A stretch of DNA of 15,472 nt, taken from assembly GCA_964432875.1 (NCBI GenBank), contig CAYSPJ010000117.1:1-15472 (forward strand), in the 5' to 3' direction. Position numbers and translations under genes: made by a program. The first letter of the stretch is position 1. Every line of letters starts with the position of its first letter. This DNA is from JACJYE01 sp964432875. Its GTDB lineage: Bacteria; Bacteroidota; Bacteroidia; Chitinophagales; Saprospiraceae. The notes beneath the pieces are model-generated. The model worked only from the letters and a program-made list of their open reading frames with translations, was not told the origin of the DNA and searched no databases. This document shows positions 6,337-13,369 of this stretch, piece after piece.

Positions 6337-7377
6337 ATGCCATTTAACGGAAGATTTGTCGCCAACATCATCGCTTTCGCTGCCCAACAGGGAGCGGATG
6401 CCCCGGCTTTGACCGCCCTCACGGGCTTGAGCTTCGAGGCCTTGGGCGAAGAAGGCCGCAAGCTGAACAACGAGGCCTATAATCAAGTTCTAGAAGCTGC
6501 TGTGGGGATGACCAAAGACGCTTGCTTGGGCCTGCACGCCGGCGAGTACCTCAACCTCTCGGCCGCCGGCCTGGTGCTGCAAATCATGCAAGCCAGTGCT
6601 ACTTTGCGCCAAGCGCTGCAGTACGCCTGCGATTTTGCCAACCTGAGCTGCTCGGCCCTGCCGCTATCCCTGGAAGACCGCGGTGATGAAACCTGGATAA
6701 CCGTCATCCCCGACCCGCTCTGGCTGGAGCAGTCCCCGCTGGCTGTGCAGCACACTACCGATGGCTTGCTGGCCTTCACCTTGCGGGAATTCCGCGCCCT
6801 CACCTGGCGCCAGCCGCAGCCAGTAGCGGTCCTTTATGCCTTCGACCCACCAGCGCGGCTAGCCGAGTACGAGCGGGTGTTTGGAACTGGCCTCTCTTGC
6901 CGAGCTGAACAGACCGCCATCGTATTGCGCAAACGCGATGTGGACCAGCCCATCATCACTCGCGACCAAGACCTGCTCAAAGCGCTGGTACAATTGGCCG
7001 AGGAACGGCTGGCAGCCTTGCAACATCAGGGGGGCTTCCTCCAGATCGTCAAGCGTGCGGTGCTCAACCTCGCCCGCCCGGAATTCCCCACCGCTGAAAT
7101 GGCCGCCGCCAACCTCAACCTTAGCCTCCGCAGCCTGCAGCGCAAATTGCAGGAGGAAGGCACTTCTTACCAAGCGATGATCGAAGAATTAAAATGCGAG
7201 TTCGCCATCGCCTACTTGCACAAACCTGGCTTGACCATCAGCGAAATCGCCTACTTGCTGGGCTATGCCGAGCCCAGCTCTTTCGTGCGCTCCTTCAAAC
7301 GCTGGACCGGGGAAACACCCCAGCGTTTCCGGCAAGGTGGGCACTCAACAACAAAACCCGCAAACAAAATGAGCTGA
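6337..7377 (+). CDS. AraC-family transcription regulator with N-terminal Arabinose_bd-type domain
   Basis: DNA-binding regulator of 346 aa. The ATG at 6337 (MPFNGRFVANIIAFAAQQG) is chosen over upstream in-frame codons because it begins at the usual start of the family's N-terminal domain. Residues about 5-190 resemble the PF12625-type sensor domain, including LGLHAGEYLNLSAAGLVLQI (about 64-83). The C-terminal 85 residues form the double helix-turn-helix: AAANLNLSLRSLQRKLQEEG is the first, and ISEIAYLLGYAEPSSFVRSF followed by KRWTGETPQRFR is the second, the AraC signature. This architecture is typical of OruR/ArgR-like regulators. It is divergent from the SRPBCC gene and 42 bp upstream of the PAS-UbiA gene, so either or both may be targets (inference). 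The effector is unknown. Confidence 0.92.
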   Translation: MPFNGRFVANIIAFAAQQGADAPALTALTGLSFEALGEEGRKLNNEAYNQVLEAAVGMTKDACLGLHAGEYLNLSAAGLVLQIMQASATLRQALQYACDFANLSCSALPLSLEDRGDETWITVIPDPLWLEQSPLAVQHTTDGLLAFTLREFRALTWRQPQPVAVLYAFDPPARLAEYERVFGTGLSCRAEQTAIVLRKRDVDQPIITRDQDLLKALVQLAEERLAALQHQGGFLQIVKRAVLNLARPEFPTAEMAAANLNLSLRSLQRKLQEEGTSYQAMIEELKCEFAIAYLHKPGLTISEIAYLLGYAEPSSFVRSFKRWTGETPQRFRQGGHSTTKPANKMS

Positions 7378-7419
7378 ATTTTGTTATCTTTCAAATATTA
7401 CTGAAACAAATGAACATCC

Positions 7420-8682
7420 ATGAAAAGTGTAATTACCTGCGATATGGAAGGCCGTATCGAAACATTCAATAAAGGCGCTGAACAAATGTTTGGCTACCCG
7501 GCCGAAGAAGTGGTCAACAAAATCCGCGTATCGGCTTTTTCTCCCGGAGAGATTGTGTTGCAAAACGTAGGGCATTGGCTGGAACAAGCCAGCAGGGTAG
7601 GCGAGCATGTGACCCAGACGAAATTCGTGCGCAAGGACGGCACCTTGTTCAATGCTCGCATCCGCGTCACCCCTACCTTTGCCAATGGCAAAGATAAGGG
7701 GCAGACAGGCTACTGTGGCGTCACCGAAGCCATCGACGAAGAAGTGGAAGTGCCCATCCGCTGGACGACCAAGCTGATCAAGGGGCTGGCCATCACGCGC
7801 CTGCCCTTCATTTCGGCGGTTACCATGCCTGCCTTCATCGGGGCGGCTTACGCCTACCGCTATCTGCTCGAGGGGGCAGCTTTCAACTGGCTGTACTTCG
7901 CCCTGACCGTCGTCGGCGTCATCCTCCTGCACCTCGGCAGCAACGTGATGAACGACTACTTCGACGTGAAAGACGGCACCGACGGGGCCAACAACGACTA
8001 CTTCCTGCAGTTTTCTGGCGGCAGCCGGGCCATCGAGCTGGGGCTGATCAGCCTGGAAGGCACCAAGCGCCTGGGGCTGTCGCTGCTGGGCATCGCCACG
8101 CTCATCGGCTTGTACCTGACCTACGAGACGGGCTTAATAACGCTGTCCATCGGCTTATTGGGCATGGCCATCGGGTACTTCTACACCGCGCCCCCGGTGC
8201 GCCTGGTAGCGCGGCGGGGTTTGGGCGAGCTGGGCATCACGCTGGCATTCGGGCCTCTGGTCACCCTCGGCATGGTTTACGTTATGACCCAAACGCTGGA
8301 CCCCCTGGCTTTCCTCATGGGTCTGCCCGTAGGCTTGCTCACGGCCAATATCCTGCTGATCAATGAATTTCCGGATGCCGAATCGGATGCCACCACGGGT
8401 AAGAACCACCTGGTGGTCACTTATGGCAAGGAGAAAAGCACCTATATTTATCTGGGCATCTTGCTGGCTTCGCTGCTGGCCAACCTCGTCATCATCGCCT
8501 TATTGCCCGGCCTAAATCCTTGGCTACTGGCCTCCAGCCTGGCTTCGGCTGTAGCCGGGTTGTTCATTTTTCGTCACATCCGTGCGCATTATCAAAGCCG
8601 GGAACTGTTGCGCTCTAATAAAAATACGATTGCCCTGAGCGCACTGACGGGCTTGCTGACGGCCCTGGCGCTATTGTGGTGA
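7420..8682 (+). CDS. PAS domain fused to UbiA/MenA-type prenyltransferase
   Basis: An integral-membrane enzyme that probably attaches an isoprenoid chain to an aromatic acceptor, as in menaquinone synthesis, preceded by a cytosolic sensor domain. Residues 1-107 are a PAS domain: VITCDMEGRIETFNKGAEQM, FGYPAEEVV, then FVRKDGTLFNARIRVTP and GVTEAIDEE. Residues about 117-420 are a full-length UbiA domain with many membrane helices. The first Asp motif is NDYFDVKDGTD (178-188, MenA-like) and the second is NEFPDAESDATTGKNHLVV (315-333), so both Mg-diphosphate sites look intact. The ATG at 7420 begins right at the first PAS strand. The fusion is continuous in one frame, with no sign of assembly error. 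It lies 42 bp after the AraC gene and may be co-transcribed. UbiA enzymes normally lack PAS domains; the signal sensed is unknown. Acceptor specificity (MenA versus another UbiA) is not certain. Confidence 0.93.
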   Translation: MKSVITCDMEGRIETFNKGAEQMFGYPAEEVVNKIRVSAFSPGEIVLQNVGHWLEQASRVGEHVTQTKFVRKDGTLFNARIRVTPTFANGKDKGQTGYCGVTEAIDEEVEVPIRWTTKLIKGLAITRLPFISAVTMPAFIGAAYAYRYLLEGAAFNWLYFALTVVGVILLHLGSNVMNDYFDVKDGTDGANNDYFLQFSGGSRAIELGLISLEGTKRLGLSLLGIATLIGLYLTYETGLITLSIGLLGMAIGYFYTAPPVRLVARRGLGELGITLAFGPLVTLGMVYVMTQTLDPLAFLMGLPVGLLTANILLINEFPDAESDATTGKNHLVVTYGKEKSTYIYLGILLASLLANLVIIALLPGLNPWLLASSLASAVAGLFIFRHIRAHYQSRELLRSNKNTIALSALTGLLTALALLW

Positions 8683-8696
8683 TAGCTTAGCAATAT

Positions 8697-8803
8697 TTTA
8701 TGCTGTCAACTTAACGGCTATCTCGCCTTTGGCGCGAGGGCAAGGCTGGCTTCTGAAAGCGCTTCTGCTTTGCCAAGGTAAGCCTTTAAGTTGACGGCAT
8801 AAA
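8697..8803. repeat. 107-bp palindromic element, MITE- or terminator-like
   Basis: The arms at 8697-8719 and 8781-8803 are 23-bp inverted repeats that differ at two positions, one of which is a G-U pair in RNA. The 61-bp centre folds further: CTCGC (8722-8726) with GCGAG (8734-8738), and GGCAA (8739-8743) with TTGCC (8770-8774), giving a three-way-junction shape. It starts 14 bp beyond the PAS-UbiA stop. It has the size and symmetry of a non-autonomous element but no clear target duplication, and it could also end transcription. Confidence 0.75.
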
Positions 8804-8852
8804 TCTACCTCTTGACTTACGAAGAAAGAAGATTGGCAAGACAAAAAAGATT

Positions 8853-9209
8853 ATGATCAGCACAAAAAGAATGAAAACAGACCTGGCGGGGCAAGCCGTA
8901 TTGCTGGCCGGCGCCGCTACGGTTGGCCTAAGCGGCTTGTCATGGGCTTGGCTGGCTATCCAGTTGGCGTTGCTCAGCATCTGGCAGCTAGGCAGCGCCT
9001 TGCAGCTTGCGCTGGAGCACGAATACCAGCAACGCCAGCCCTACATCTGGGGCCTGGCAGCTTTGATGCTGGTCATCCCTTTGGGCCTCTGGCTCCTCGG
9101 CCCTTGGGTGCTGGTACCTGCTGGAGCCCTAGCCTTGGCTTACTTCTGGCTCACCCTCCGCGATACCCTGAAAGTATTGCAAAGGCCCCGCTCGTTCTGG
9201 GATTTATGA
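8853..9209 (+). CDS. Small integral membrane protein, function unknown
   Basis: A 118-aa frame with four hydrophobic stretches (about 12-30, 31-53, 65-83 and 84-102), rich in Leu, Ala and Trp, so probably a four-helix inner-membrane protein. A charged loop (LEHEYQQRQPY, about 54-64) splits it into two helical hairpins, and a basic tail (LRDTLKVLQRPRSF) probably faces the cytoplasm. I recognise no family. The ATG at 8853 is used; a second ATG six codons later (MKTDLAG) is equally plausible. The palindromic element separates it from the PAS-UbiA gene, so co-transcription is uncertain. It converges on the three-gene exported-protein operon and ends next to a maeB relic. Confidence 0.65.
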   Translation: MISTKRMKTDLAGQAVLLAGAATVGLSGLSWAWLAIQLALLSIWQLGSALQLALEHEYQQRQPYIWGLAALMLVIPLGLWLLGPWVLVPAGALALAYFWLTLRDTLKVLQRPRSFWDL

Positions 9210-9216
9210 GGGGCTT

Positions 9217-9532
9217 CTACTGCGCGTCCACGCAGGCGATGGCCGGTCAAGTGCAGCCGCAGTGCCGACGTAGGAGGCATTGCCGGCTGCACCGTGTTGG
9301 TCGCCGTGCGCTCCAGCTTTCGACCTGCCAATAACAAGTATTCCTAATGATACGGGCAAGCTTTTGGGCTTTTCTCGATTTGCCTTGCCGATTGCCAATT
9401 GCCAATTGCACAGCCCTACGGCGGCCAACGGGTTGATGATATCTTGCTCACCTCCGCCCCGCCACGCAGCATCAGGTGCAGCGGCTGGTCCAGCCCAATC
9501 AGGATTGGGGAGGAGACCGTGGCCGCATAGTT
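9217..9532 (-). pseudogene. Decayed 3' end of a maeB-like gene
   Basis: Read on the minus strand, 9506 downward encodes PILIGLDQPLHLMLRGGAEV, matching PILIGLDKPLHLLIRGTEV near the MaeB C-terminus in this same window. A 2-base shift then puts the conserved DIINPLA in another frame. After a 178-bp interruption the last codons, IACVDAQ and a stop (9217-9219), match MaeB IACVDAQ. At DNA level 9220-9243 equals 13376-13399 at 23 of 24 positions. Bases 9509-9532 lie between the PQQ gene's stop and the clear homology and align only doubtfully. The fragment covers only about the last 40 codons, so it is non-functional. It could come from a second malic enzyme or phosphotransacetylase gene. Confidence 0.85.
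9245..9422. mobile_element. 178-bp insertion in the maeB relic, flanked by GGCC
   Basis: Removing 9245-9422 together with one of the two flanking GGCC copies (9241-9244 and 9423-9426) restores gapless alignment to the real maeB 3' end. GGCC therefore looks like a 4-bp target duplication. The insert has a hairpin at one end (9251-9266 with 9276-9292, about 16 pairs with one bulge and one G-U) and a heptamer run near the other (TTGCCGA, TTGCCAA, TTGCCAA at 9385-9405). No terminal inverted repeats or coding frame are evident. It is either a tiny non-autonomous element or filler DNA from repair. Confidence 0.55.
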
Positions 9533-10762
9533 TCAGGGGGAGTAGAGCGAATAGCACCGGAAGCTATGCCCATCGAAGAGCAGCAGCCGCCCTTGGCGGC
9601 AATCAGCGCCGATGAAACGCCGGAAGAACTCCTGGCGCCGGTAGTAGTGGTTCGGCGCGTGCATCCGGCGGATCCGGCGGCCATCAGCAGTGTCGAAAGT
9701 ATAGAGCATACCGTCGCCGCCGCCGACCACAAAAAGCTGATTGCCGCAGCAGACCGGGCGGCTCGGGGTGCCCGACAGCTCAGATTTCCAAAGGATGCGG
9801 CCGTCTTCCAGGCTCAATTTATAGAGGTATCCGTCTTCCAAGGCGCAGTACACGGCTTGGCCTTCGACCAGCGGGGCCGAGCTCAGCATATCGCGCGGCA
9901 AGGCTGTGCGCCAGCGCACCTCCCCCCGACGATAATCCAGGCAGACGAGCTGGTCGTAGGCCATGAGCAGGGCCAGGCCGCCGGCGATCACTGGCTGCTT
10001 GGTGACGCCATAGCCGTGGGTGTTCTCTGGATAAGCCTCGCCTTCGGCGATCACCCGGCCGTCGGCCAAGTCAAGGATGTGCCAGCGCGCGACGGTTTTA
10101 CCCCCCGGGCGGTACTGGGCGATGGAGGTGAAGAGCACCCGCCCCTCCGCTACGGCTGCCGGGCTGCGCAGCAGCAGCCTGGCGCTATCGGGCCAAGGCT
10201 GGGAGAAGACCGCCGCAGCTTTTCCGGTGTACACATCCAGGCGGTAAAAATGCGAAATACGGCCTTCCCAGTCGTTGACCGCTTGCAAGACGCTGCGCCC
10301 GTCCAGGGTTTCGATAAACTGTTCTGCTGAGCCTTGGTGCGCGGATTCCCAGAGCGCTTGGCCATCCCGAAGATCGATTGCCGTGGTGAGCGAGCCGCGA
10401 GGCAGGATGAGGCGGTTCCCCAAAACCGCTGGTTGCAGATTGTAGTAAAGCTGGCTAGAATCAGCCCCATCAGCCGAGCGCCAACGGAGCTGGCCGTCGG
10501 CGAGCTGCAAAGCCAGGAGCGCTGGCAGCTCGCCGGGATAGGCTTGCGAAACAACCGCTTGGCTGCCCAGCAGGAGCGGATAGATGCTTTCGGCAATCGC
10601 GCCAGCGGGCAGCACGGCTTGGCGCCACAACTGCTGCAGCTCCGCTTCTTCGGAAAGCGGCGGCGGGCTTTGGCAACCACTGTTGCTCAGGCTCCATAGC
10701 CAGAGGGCACATAGCGCCGCTATGCCCCCTCTGGACCAAATCCCTTTTTGCCTTGCTGACAT
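9533..10762 (-). CDS. Exported PQQ-type seven-bladed beta-propeller protein, possible lipoprotein
   Basis: Probably a binding or scaffold protein outside the cytoplasm; there is no evidence for enzyme activity. The 409-aa product starts with an N-terminal hydrophobic segment (residues about 13-25) ending in SNSGC at Cys30, an imperfect lipobox. About seven repeats of the PQQ/Trp-docking kind follow, with strands such as ALQLADGQLRWRS, AIDLRDGQALWES, ILDLADGRVIAEG, LDYRRGEVRWRT, KLSLEDGRILWKS and TFDTADGRRIRRM, and NQLFVVGGGDGMLYTFD linking two of them. This pattern also occurs in BamB-like assembly factors. It is the last gene of a three-gene operon, 6 bp after the hydrolase gene. Its stop codon lies in frame with a maeB relic just downstream, so the native 3' end may have been altered. 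Confidence 0.85.
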   Translation of the reverse strand: MSARQKGIWSRGGIAALCALWLWSLSNSGCQSPPPLSEEAELQQLWRQAVLPAGAIAESIYPLLLGSQAVVSQAYPGELPALLALQLADGQLRWRSADGADSSQLYYNLQPAVLGNRLILPRGSLTTAIDLRDGQALWESAHQGSAEQFIETLDGRSVLQAVNDWEGRISHFYRLDVYTGKAAAVFSQPWPDSARLLLRSPAAVAEGRVLFTSIAQYRPGGKTVARWHILDLADGRVIAEGEAYPENTHGYGVTKQPVIAGGLALLMAYDQLVCLDYRRGEVRWRTALPRDMLSSAPLVEGQAVYCALEDGYLYKLSLEDGRILWKSELSGTPSRPVCCGNQLFVVGGGDGMLYTFDTADGRRIRRMHAPNHYYRRQEFFRRFIGADCRQGRLLLFDGHSFRCYSLYSP

Positions 10763-10768
10763 GCCCCC

Positions 10769-12118
10769 TTACTTCGGCACGACAAAAGCCGCTCCGGCAT
10801 TGCCGTTGAACAAATCCACAAAAGCATTGCGCACTGGCGCGTATTCCCAGAATTGCTCCTGCAGGTGGTTGCTGCCCTTGGCCTCATAGGACTTCGCTGC
10901 GCCGGCCAGGCTTTGCTCGCTTTGGGTGAGCAAGCCGTCGTGGGGCTCGGGCACTAAATAAGTGACGCTTATTGTCGCCGCTTCGCAGCTGATGTTGCAG
11001 ACCGAAAGGCAGTAGCCATATATTTGCTCATCTTGTTCAGCAAGGAAATTTTCCCAGCAATGATCACAGCTCAGGCACGACGGGTCCTCGACCTCAATGA
11101 AGAATTCCTGTGGGCTGTAGGGCGCGATCGCCAGCGTCCATCTGGCATTGAGCGCTTGGTGGACAAGCTCGCACTCTAGCAACTCACGCAGCTCGTTTTG
11201 CAAGTCGAAATTGGTGCGCAAATCACGCGCCTGCGCCAGTATAGATGCCTCGATAGCTGCCCCGACAGATAAGAAGTTGGATAGGTTGATTTTCCCCGCT
11301 GCTCCTGCCAGACCAGCGATGCTTTGTAACATGCCGATTGCAAAATTTTGGTTGGCGGCTATGGCGCGTTGCCTGATCTCTTTTTGATAGCATTCGATGT
11401 ACTCATGGTCTTCGCCAAACAGGGCAGTGTTGTGCCAAGAACTCATCAGGCGGGTCAGTGCCAGCGCGTCGTCGTCTTCGTTGCCCCAGATGATAGCAAA
11501 AGGGATGTCGGGTGCTTGTAGGTTGGTGATGACCGGGTTGTCCGGCTTGAGCTGTTGATAGAAATCGCGGATTTGTGGGGTAGCGACAAATGAATTGATC
11601 CACCTTTGGGTGGCTTCGATCATCTGGCAGCCGCGGCAACCCTGGGCTTGAGTTCGAATATCCAATGAGCTTTGGACTATTTTTTGCGCTCCAGTTTCTG
11701 CTCCAGGAGCCAAGGGTAAAAGCCATTCGAAGGCTTTGCCGCCTTGATTAGGAACCCCAGCTAAAATCATGGCGGTGAGATTGGTTTCTTGCTGCATCAT
11801 GCCCATATAGCGGAGGATCAGCCCTCCAGCATCATGGCCGATGCCTAGGACATCTTCGCGCTCTTGAGTAGCAAGTCTGTCATTGAAAAACACCCCCCAG
11901 CCAGGGATGTCGTTAGCGGCAAAATCGTTTCCGTAGGGGAAAGTATTCACGTTCGTGAATTGATAAGACTCCGCTTGGGCGCTAGTTACTGCCCGCGACC
12001 ACAAGGTCGAGGTCGATGCGCCACCATGGAGCCAAAGGATGTCGCGTGAGCCCTGCTGCGCAGAAGCTCCATTGGCAGAAAAAAATAACATTATGAAAAG
12101 AAGAAAGGACGGTTTCAT
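10769..12118 (-). CDS. Secreted alpha/beta-hydrolase, lipase-like, with Asp at the nucleophile position
   Basis: A 449-aa exported protein with a Sec signal peptide (1-20, ending NGASA before QQG). Residues 27-33 (ILWLHGG) form the oxyanion loop of alpha/beta-hydrolases. The nucleophile elbow is GIGHDAGGLILRYM (92-105), with Asp96 where lipases have Ser. Asp at this place is normal in epoxide hydrolases and dehalogenases, but the surrounding GLILRYM and ILAGVPNQGG resemble lipases (GLxARYM, xxGTPHxG). A C-terminal NHLQEQ with His418, followed by VRNAFVDLFNG, fits the catalytic-His region of Bacteroidota lipases. The cysteine-rich segment CLSCDHCWENF...CLSVCNISC suggests disulfides. It may be an Asp-type hydrolase or a lipase fold that has lost esterase activity. 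It sits in the middle of an operon, 12 bp after the lipoprotein gene. Confidence 0.82.
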   Translation of the reverse strand: MKPSFLLFIMLFFSANGASAQQGSRDILWLHGGASTSTLWSRAVTSAQAESYQFTNVNTFPYGNDFAANDIPGWGVFFNDRLATQEREDVLGIGHDAGGLILRYMGMMQQETNLTAMILAGVPNQGGKAFEWLLPLAPGAETGAQKIVQSSLDIRTQAQGCRGCQMIEATQRWINSFVATPQIRDFYQQLKPDNPVITNLQAPDIPFAIIWGNEDDDALALTRLMSSWHNTALFGEDHEYIECYQKEIRQRAIAANQNFAIGMLQSIAGLAGAAGKINLSNFLSVGAAIEASILAQARDLRTNFDLQNELRELLECELVHQALNARWTLAIAPYSPQEFFIEVEDPSCLSCDHCWENFLAEQDEQIYGYCLSVCNISCEAATISVTYLVPEPHDGLLTQSEQSLAGAAKSYEAKGSNHLQEQFWEYAPVRNAFVDLFNGNAGAAFVVPK

Positions 12119-12130
12119 GTCAAGACGGTT

Positions 12131-12964
12131 TTAGTGGAAAGACAAAGAGAAAGATTTAAATACAGTGATCTGTTCGGCCTTCATGCGCACTTCGCTTTCG
12201 ATGGCGTCGAAGAAGAAGACCCGCACCATGCGCTCCAACTGCACATTGGGCGCCTGCCCGCTCACCTTGAGCAGGTGGAGGGTGCTCAGTTCGCCACTGG
12301 CCTCGAAATTGAGCTGGCCGATAGCCATCCGGGCGTTTTGGTCGATCACGCTAATGCTGTACGACCCATCGGGGTGGACGGTGCGGGAAGTGGCGAGCTG
12401 GCTGCCGTGGGCAGTCAATGACGGCAACCCATAGGCGACAAGGGTATCCAGCCCCGCCGCAAATTCGGCCTCGGTGAGCGGGGGTGATTCTCGCAGTTCG
12501 GCAAACAATTGCACCACTTCCAGCGCCGCCGAAGCATCGGCGGGCACCCAATCTGTATCGATGGCTTCACCTTGAGCATTGTAGAACGTGATGTTGCCGT
12601 TGAGATTCTCAAACCGGTGGTAGTTGGGCTTCAGCCTAGCCCCGATGGTCTGGGGCGGGTATTCGATGGGCTGTTCAGGCGTCAGCAGCTCGCTCGTCAT
12701 GCGGTAGGCGGCGCCCTCCTGCAAGCAGATTTTTTCCAGCCGCCGCTCGCGCTGCGGCAGCATCAGTGCCCGGTCTAAAAGGCTCAGATGCACCAAATCG
12801 CTAGCTTTAGCTGGCCTGACCAGCGTCGTGGTCTCCGCATCGTATTCCATGCTGACCGCACAGTCGTTGGGCAAGCCAAATATTGGAGGTTGGGTTTCTA
12901 GTAGACAGGAACCCAACCCCAGCAGCAGTGCGGTAAACAATCCAAAATAAAACTTTTTTTTCAT
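12131..12964 (-). CDS. Lipoprotein of unknown function
   Basis: A 277-aa protein with an N-terminal lipoprotein signal peptide: MKKK, a hydrophobic core and the lipobox LGSC with Cys20. The mature part has no motif I recognise. It contains alternating polar and hydrophobic segments (GSYSISVIDQNARMAIGQLNF near 200-220) that look like beta-strands, and few cysteines. It is the first gene of the three-gene operon, followed by the hydrolase gene after 12 bp and the beta-propeller gene, all exported. A shared periplasmic or cell-surface complex is a reasonable inference. The ATG at 12964 follows an AT-rich leader without a Shine-Dalgarno. No convincing TAnnTTTG box was found upstream, so the operon promoter is undetermined. 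Confidence 0.82.
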   Translation of the reverse strand: MKKKFYFGLFTALLLGLGSCLLETQPPIFGLPNDCAVSMEYDAETTTLVRPAKASDLVHLSLLDRALMLPQRERRLEKICLQEGAAYRMTSELLTPEQPIEYPPQTIGARLKPNYHRFENLNGNITFYNAQGEAIDTDWVPADASAALEVVQLFAELRESPPLTEAEFAAGLDTLVAYGLPSLTAHGSQLATSRTVHPDGSYSISVIDQNARMAIGQLNFEASGELSTLHLLKVSGQAPNVQLERMVRVFFFDAIESEVRMKAEQITVFKSFSLSFH

Positions 12965-13180
12965 AATATATATGGTTTTGGTGATTTAAATCTCATCATC
13001 CTTGTCATGCGTGGCATATCAATCATCGAAGCAAAGTATGCCTTTGCCGCTATTCATATTCGTGCCCCTTTGCCCATTGAGCACAGCAAAAGCGCTGCCC
13101 AGTGCGTCAGAGCCAATGTGAGTTTTTGTGCAGTTTCCATCGGCGGAACCCCGATGGGATTGTTTGGATTTTACAAAGTA
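12965..13180. other. Upstream region of the exported-protein operon
   Basis: No gene is supported in these 216 bp. They must contain the operon promoter, but no full Bacteroidota consensus was found; the nearest match on the minus strand is ATACTTTG, around 13035. A small inverted repeat, GGCATA/TATGCC, lies nearby (about 13012-13041) and a weak hairpin, CATCGG/CCGATG, near 13138-13156. Confidence 0.4.
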
Positions 13181-13223
13181 AAAAAAAAAAAGAAACGCCA
13201 GTCAAGTTTTTTGGCGTTTTTTT
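13181..13223 (-). terminator. Intrinsic terminator of maeB
   Basis: AAACGCCA (13193-13200) and TGGCGTTT (13212-13219) form an 8-bp stem with an 11-base loop. On the minus strand it is followed by CTTTTTTTTTTT, a long U-tract, and on the other side it is preceded by A's, so it could also work in the opposite direction. It lies about 150 bases after the maeB stop and before the next minus-strand operon. Confidence 0.88.
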
Positions 13224-13303
13224 CAAGCTGCGCATAAATACCATTGTGGATGTTGTCATGGCAGGTTGGGCATCCAGAGGCAGCTATCCCTAGGCCGGTC
13301 AAA

Positions 13304-13345
13304 TCCTTGGCACCATGCTTACTATAAAGTAACAGGTGCCAAGGA
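13304..13345. repeat. Palindrome, copy 2 of the hairpin family
   Basis: Arms of 11 bp (13304-13314 with 13335-13345) flank a 20-base loop. The central 40 bp matches the element at 5614-5653 at 34 of 40 positions, and all differences fall in the loop. Outside the 11-bp arms the pairing is weak, unlike the 25-bp arms of copy 1. It lies 24 bases past the maeB stop, just as copy 1 lies beyond the SRPBCC stop. Confidence 0.8.
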
Positions 13346-13369
13346 GTCATAGATTTTACAGCCGGGGCG

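Noticed and set aside
9385..9408. CRISPR-like or regulatory tandem repeat (TTGCCAA units).
   Set aside because: Only about three 7-bp units with no spacers; a short microsatellite inside the insertion.
9476..10330. Long plus-strand frame of 284 aa.
   Set aside because: It is antisense to the PQQ-propeller gene, has no recognisable domain, and its composition is that expected from the opposite strand of a GC-rich gene.
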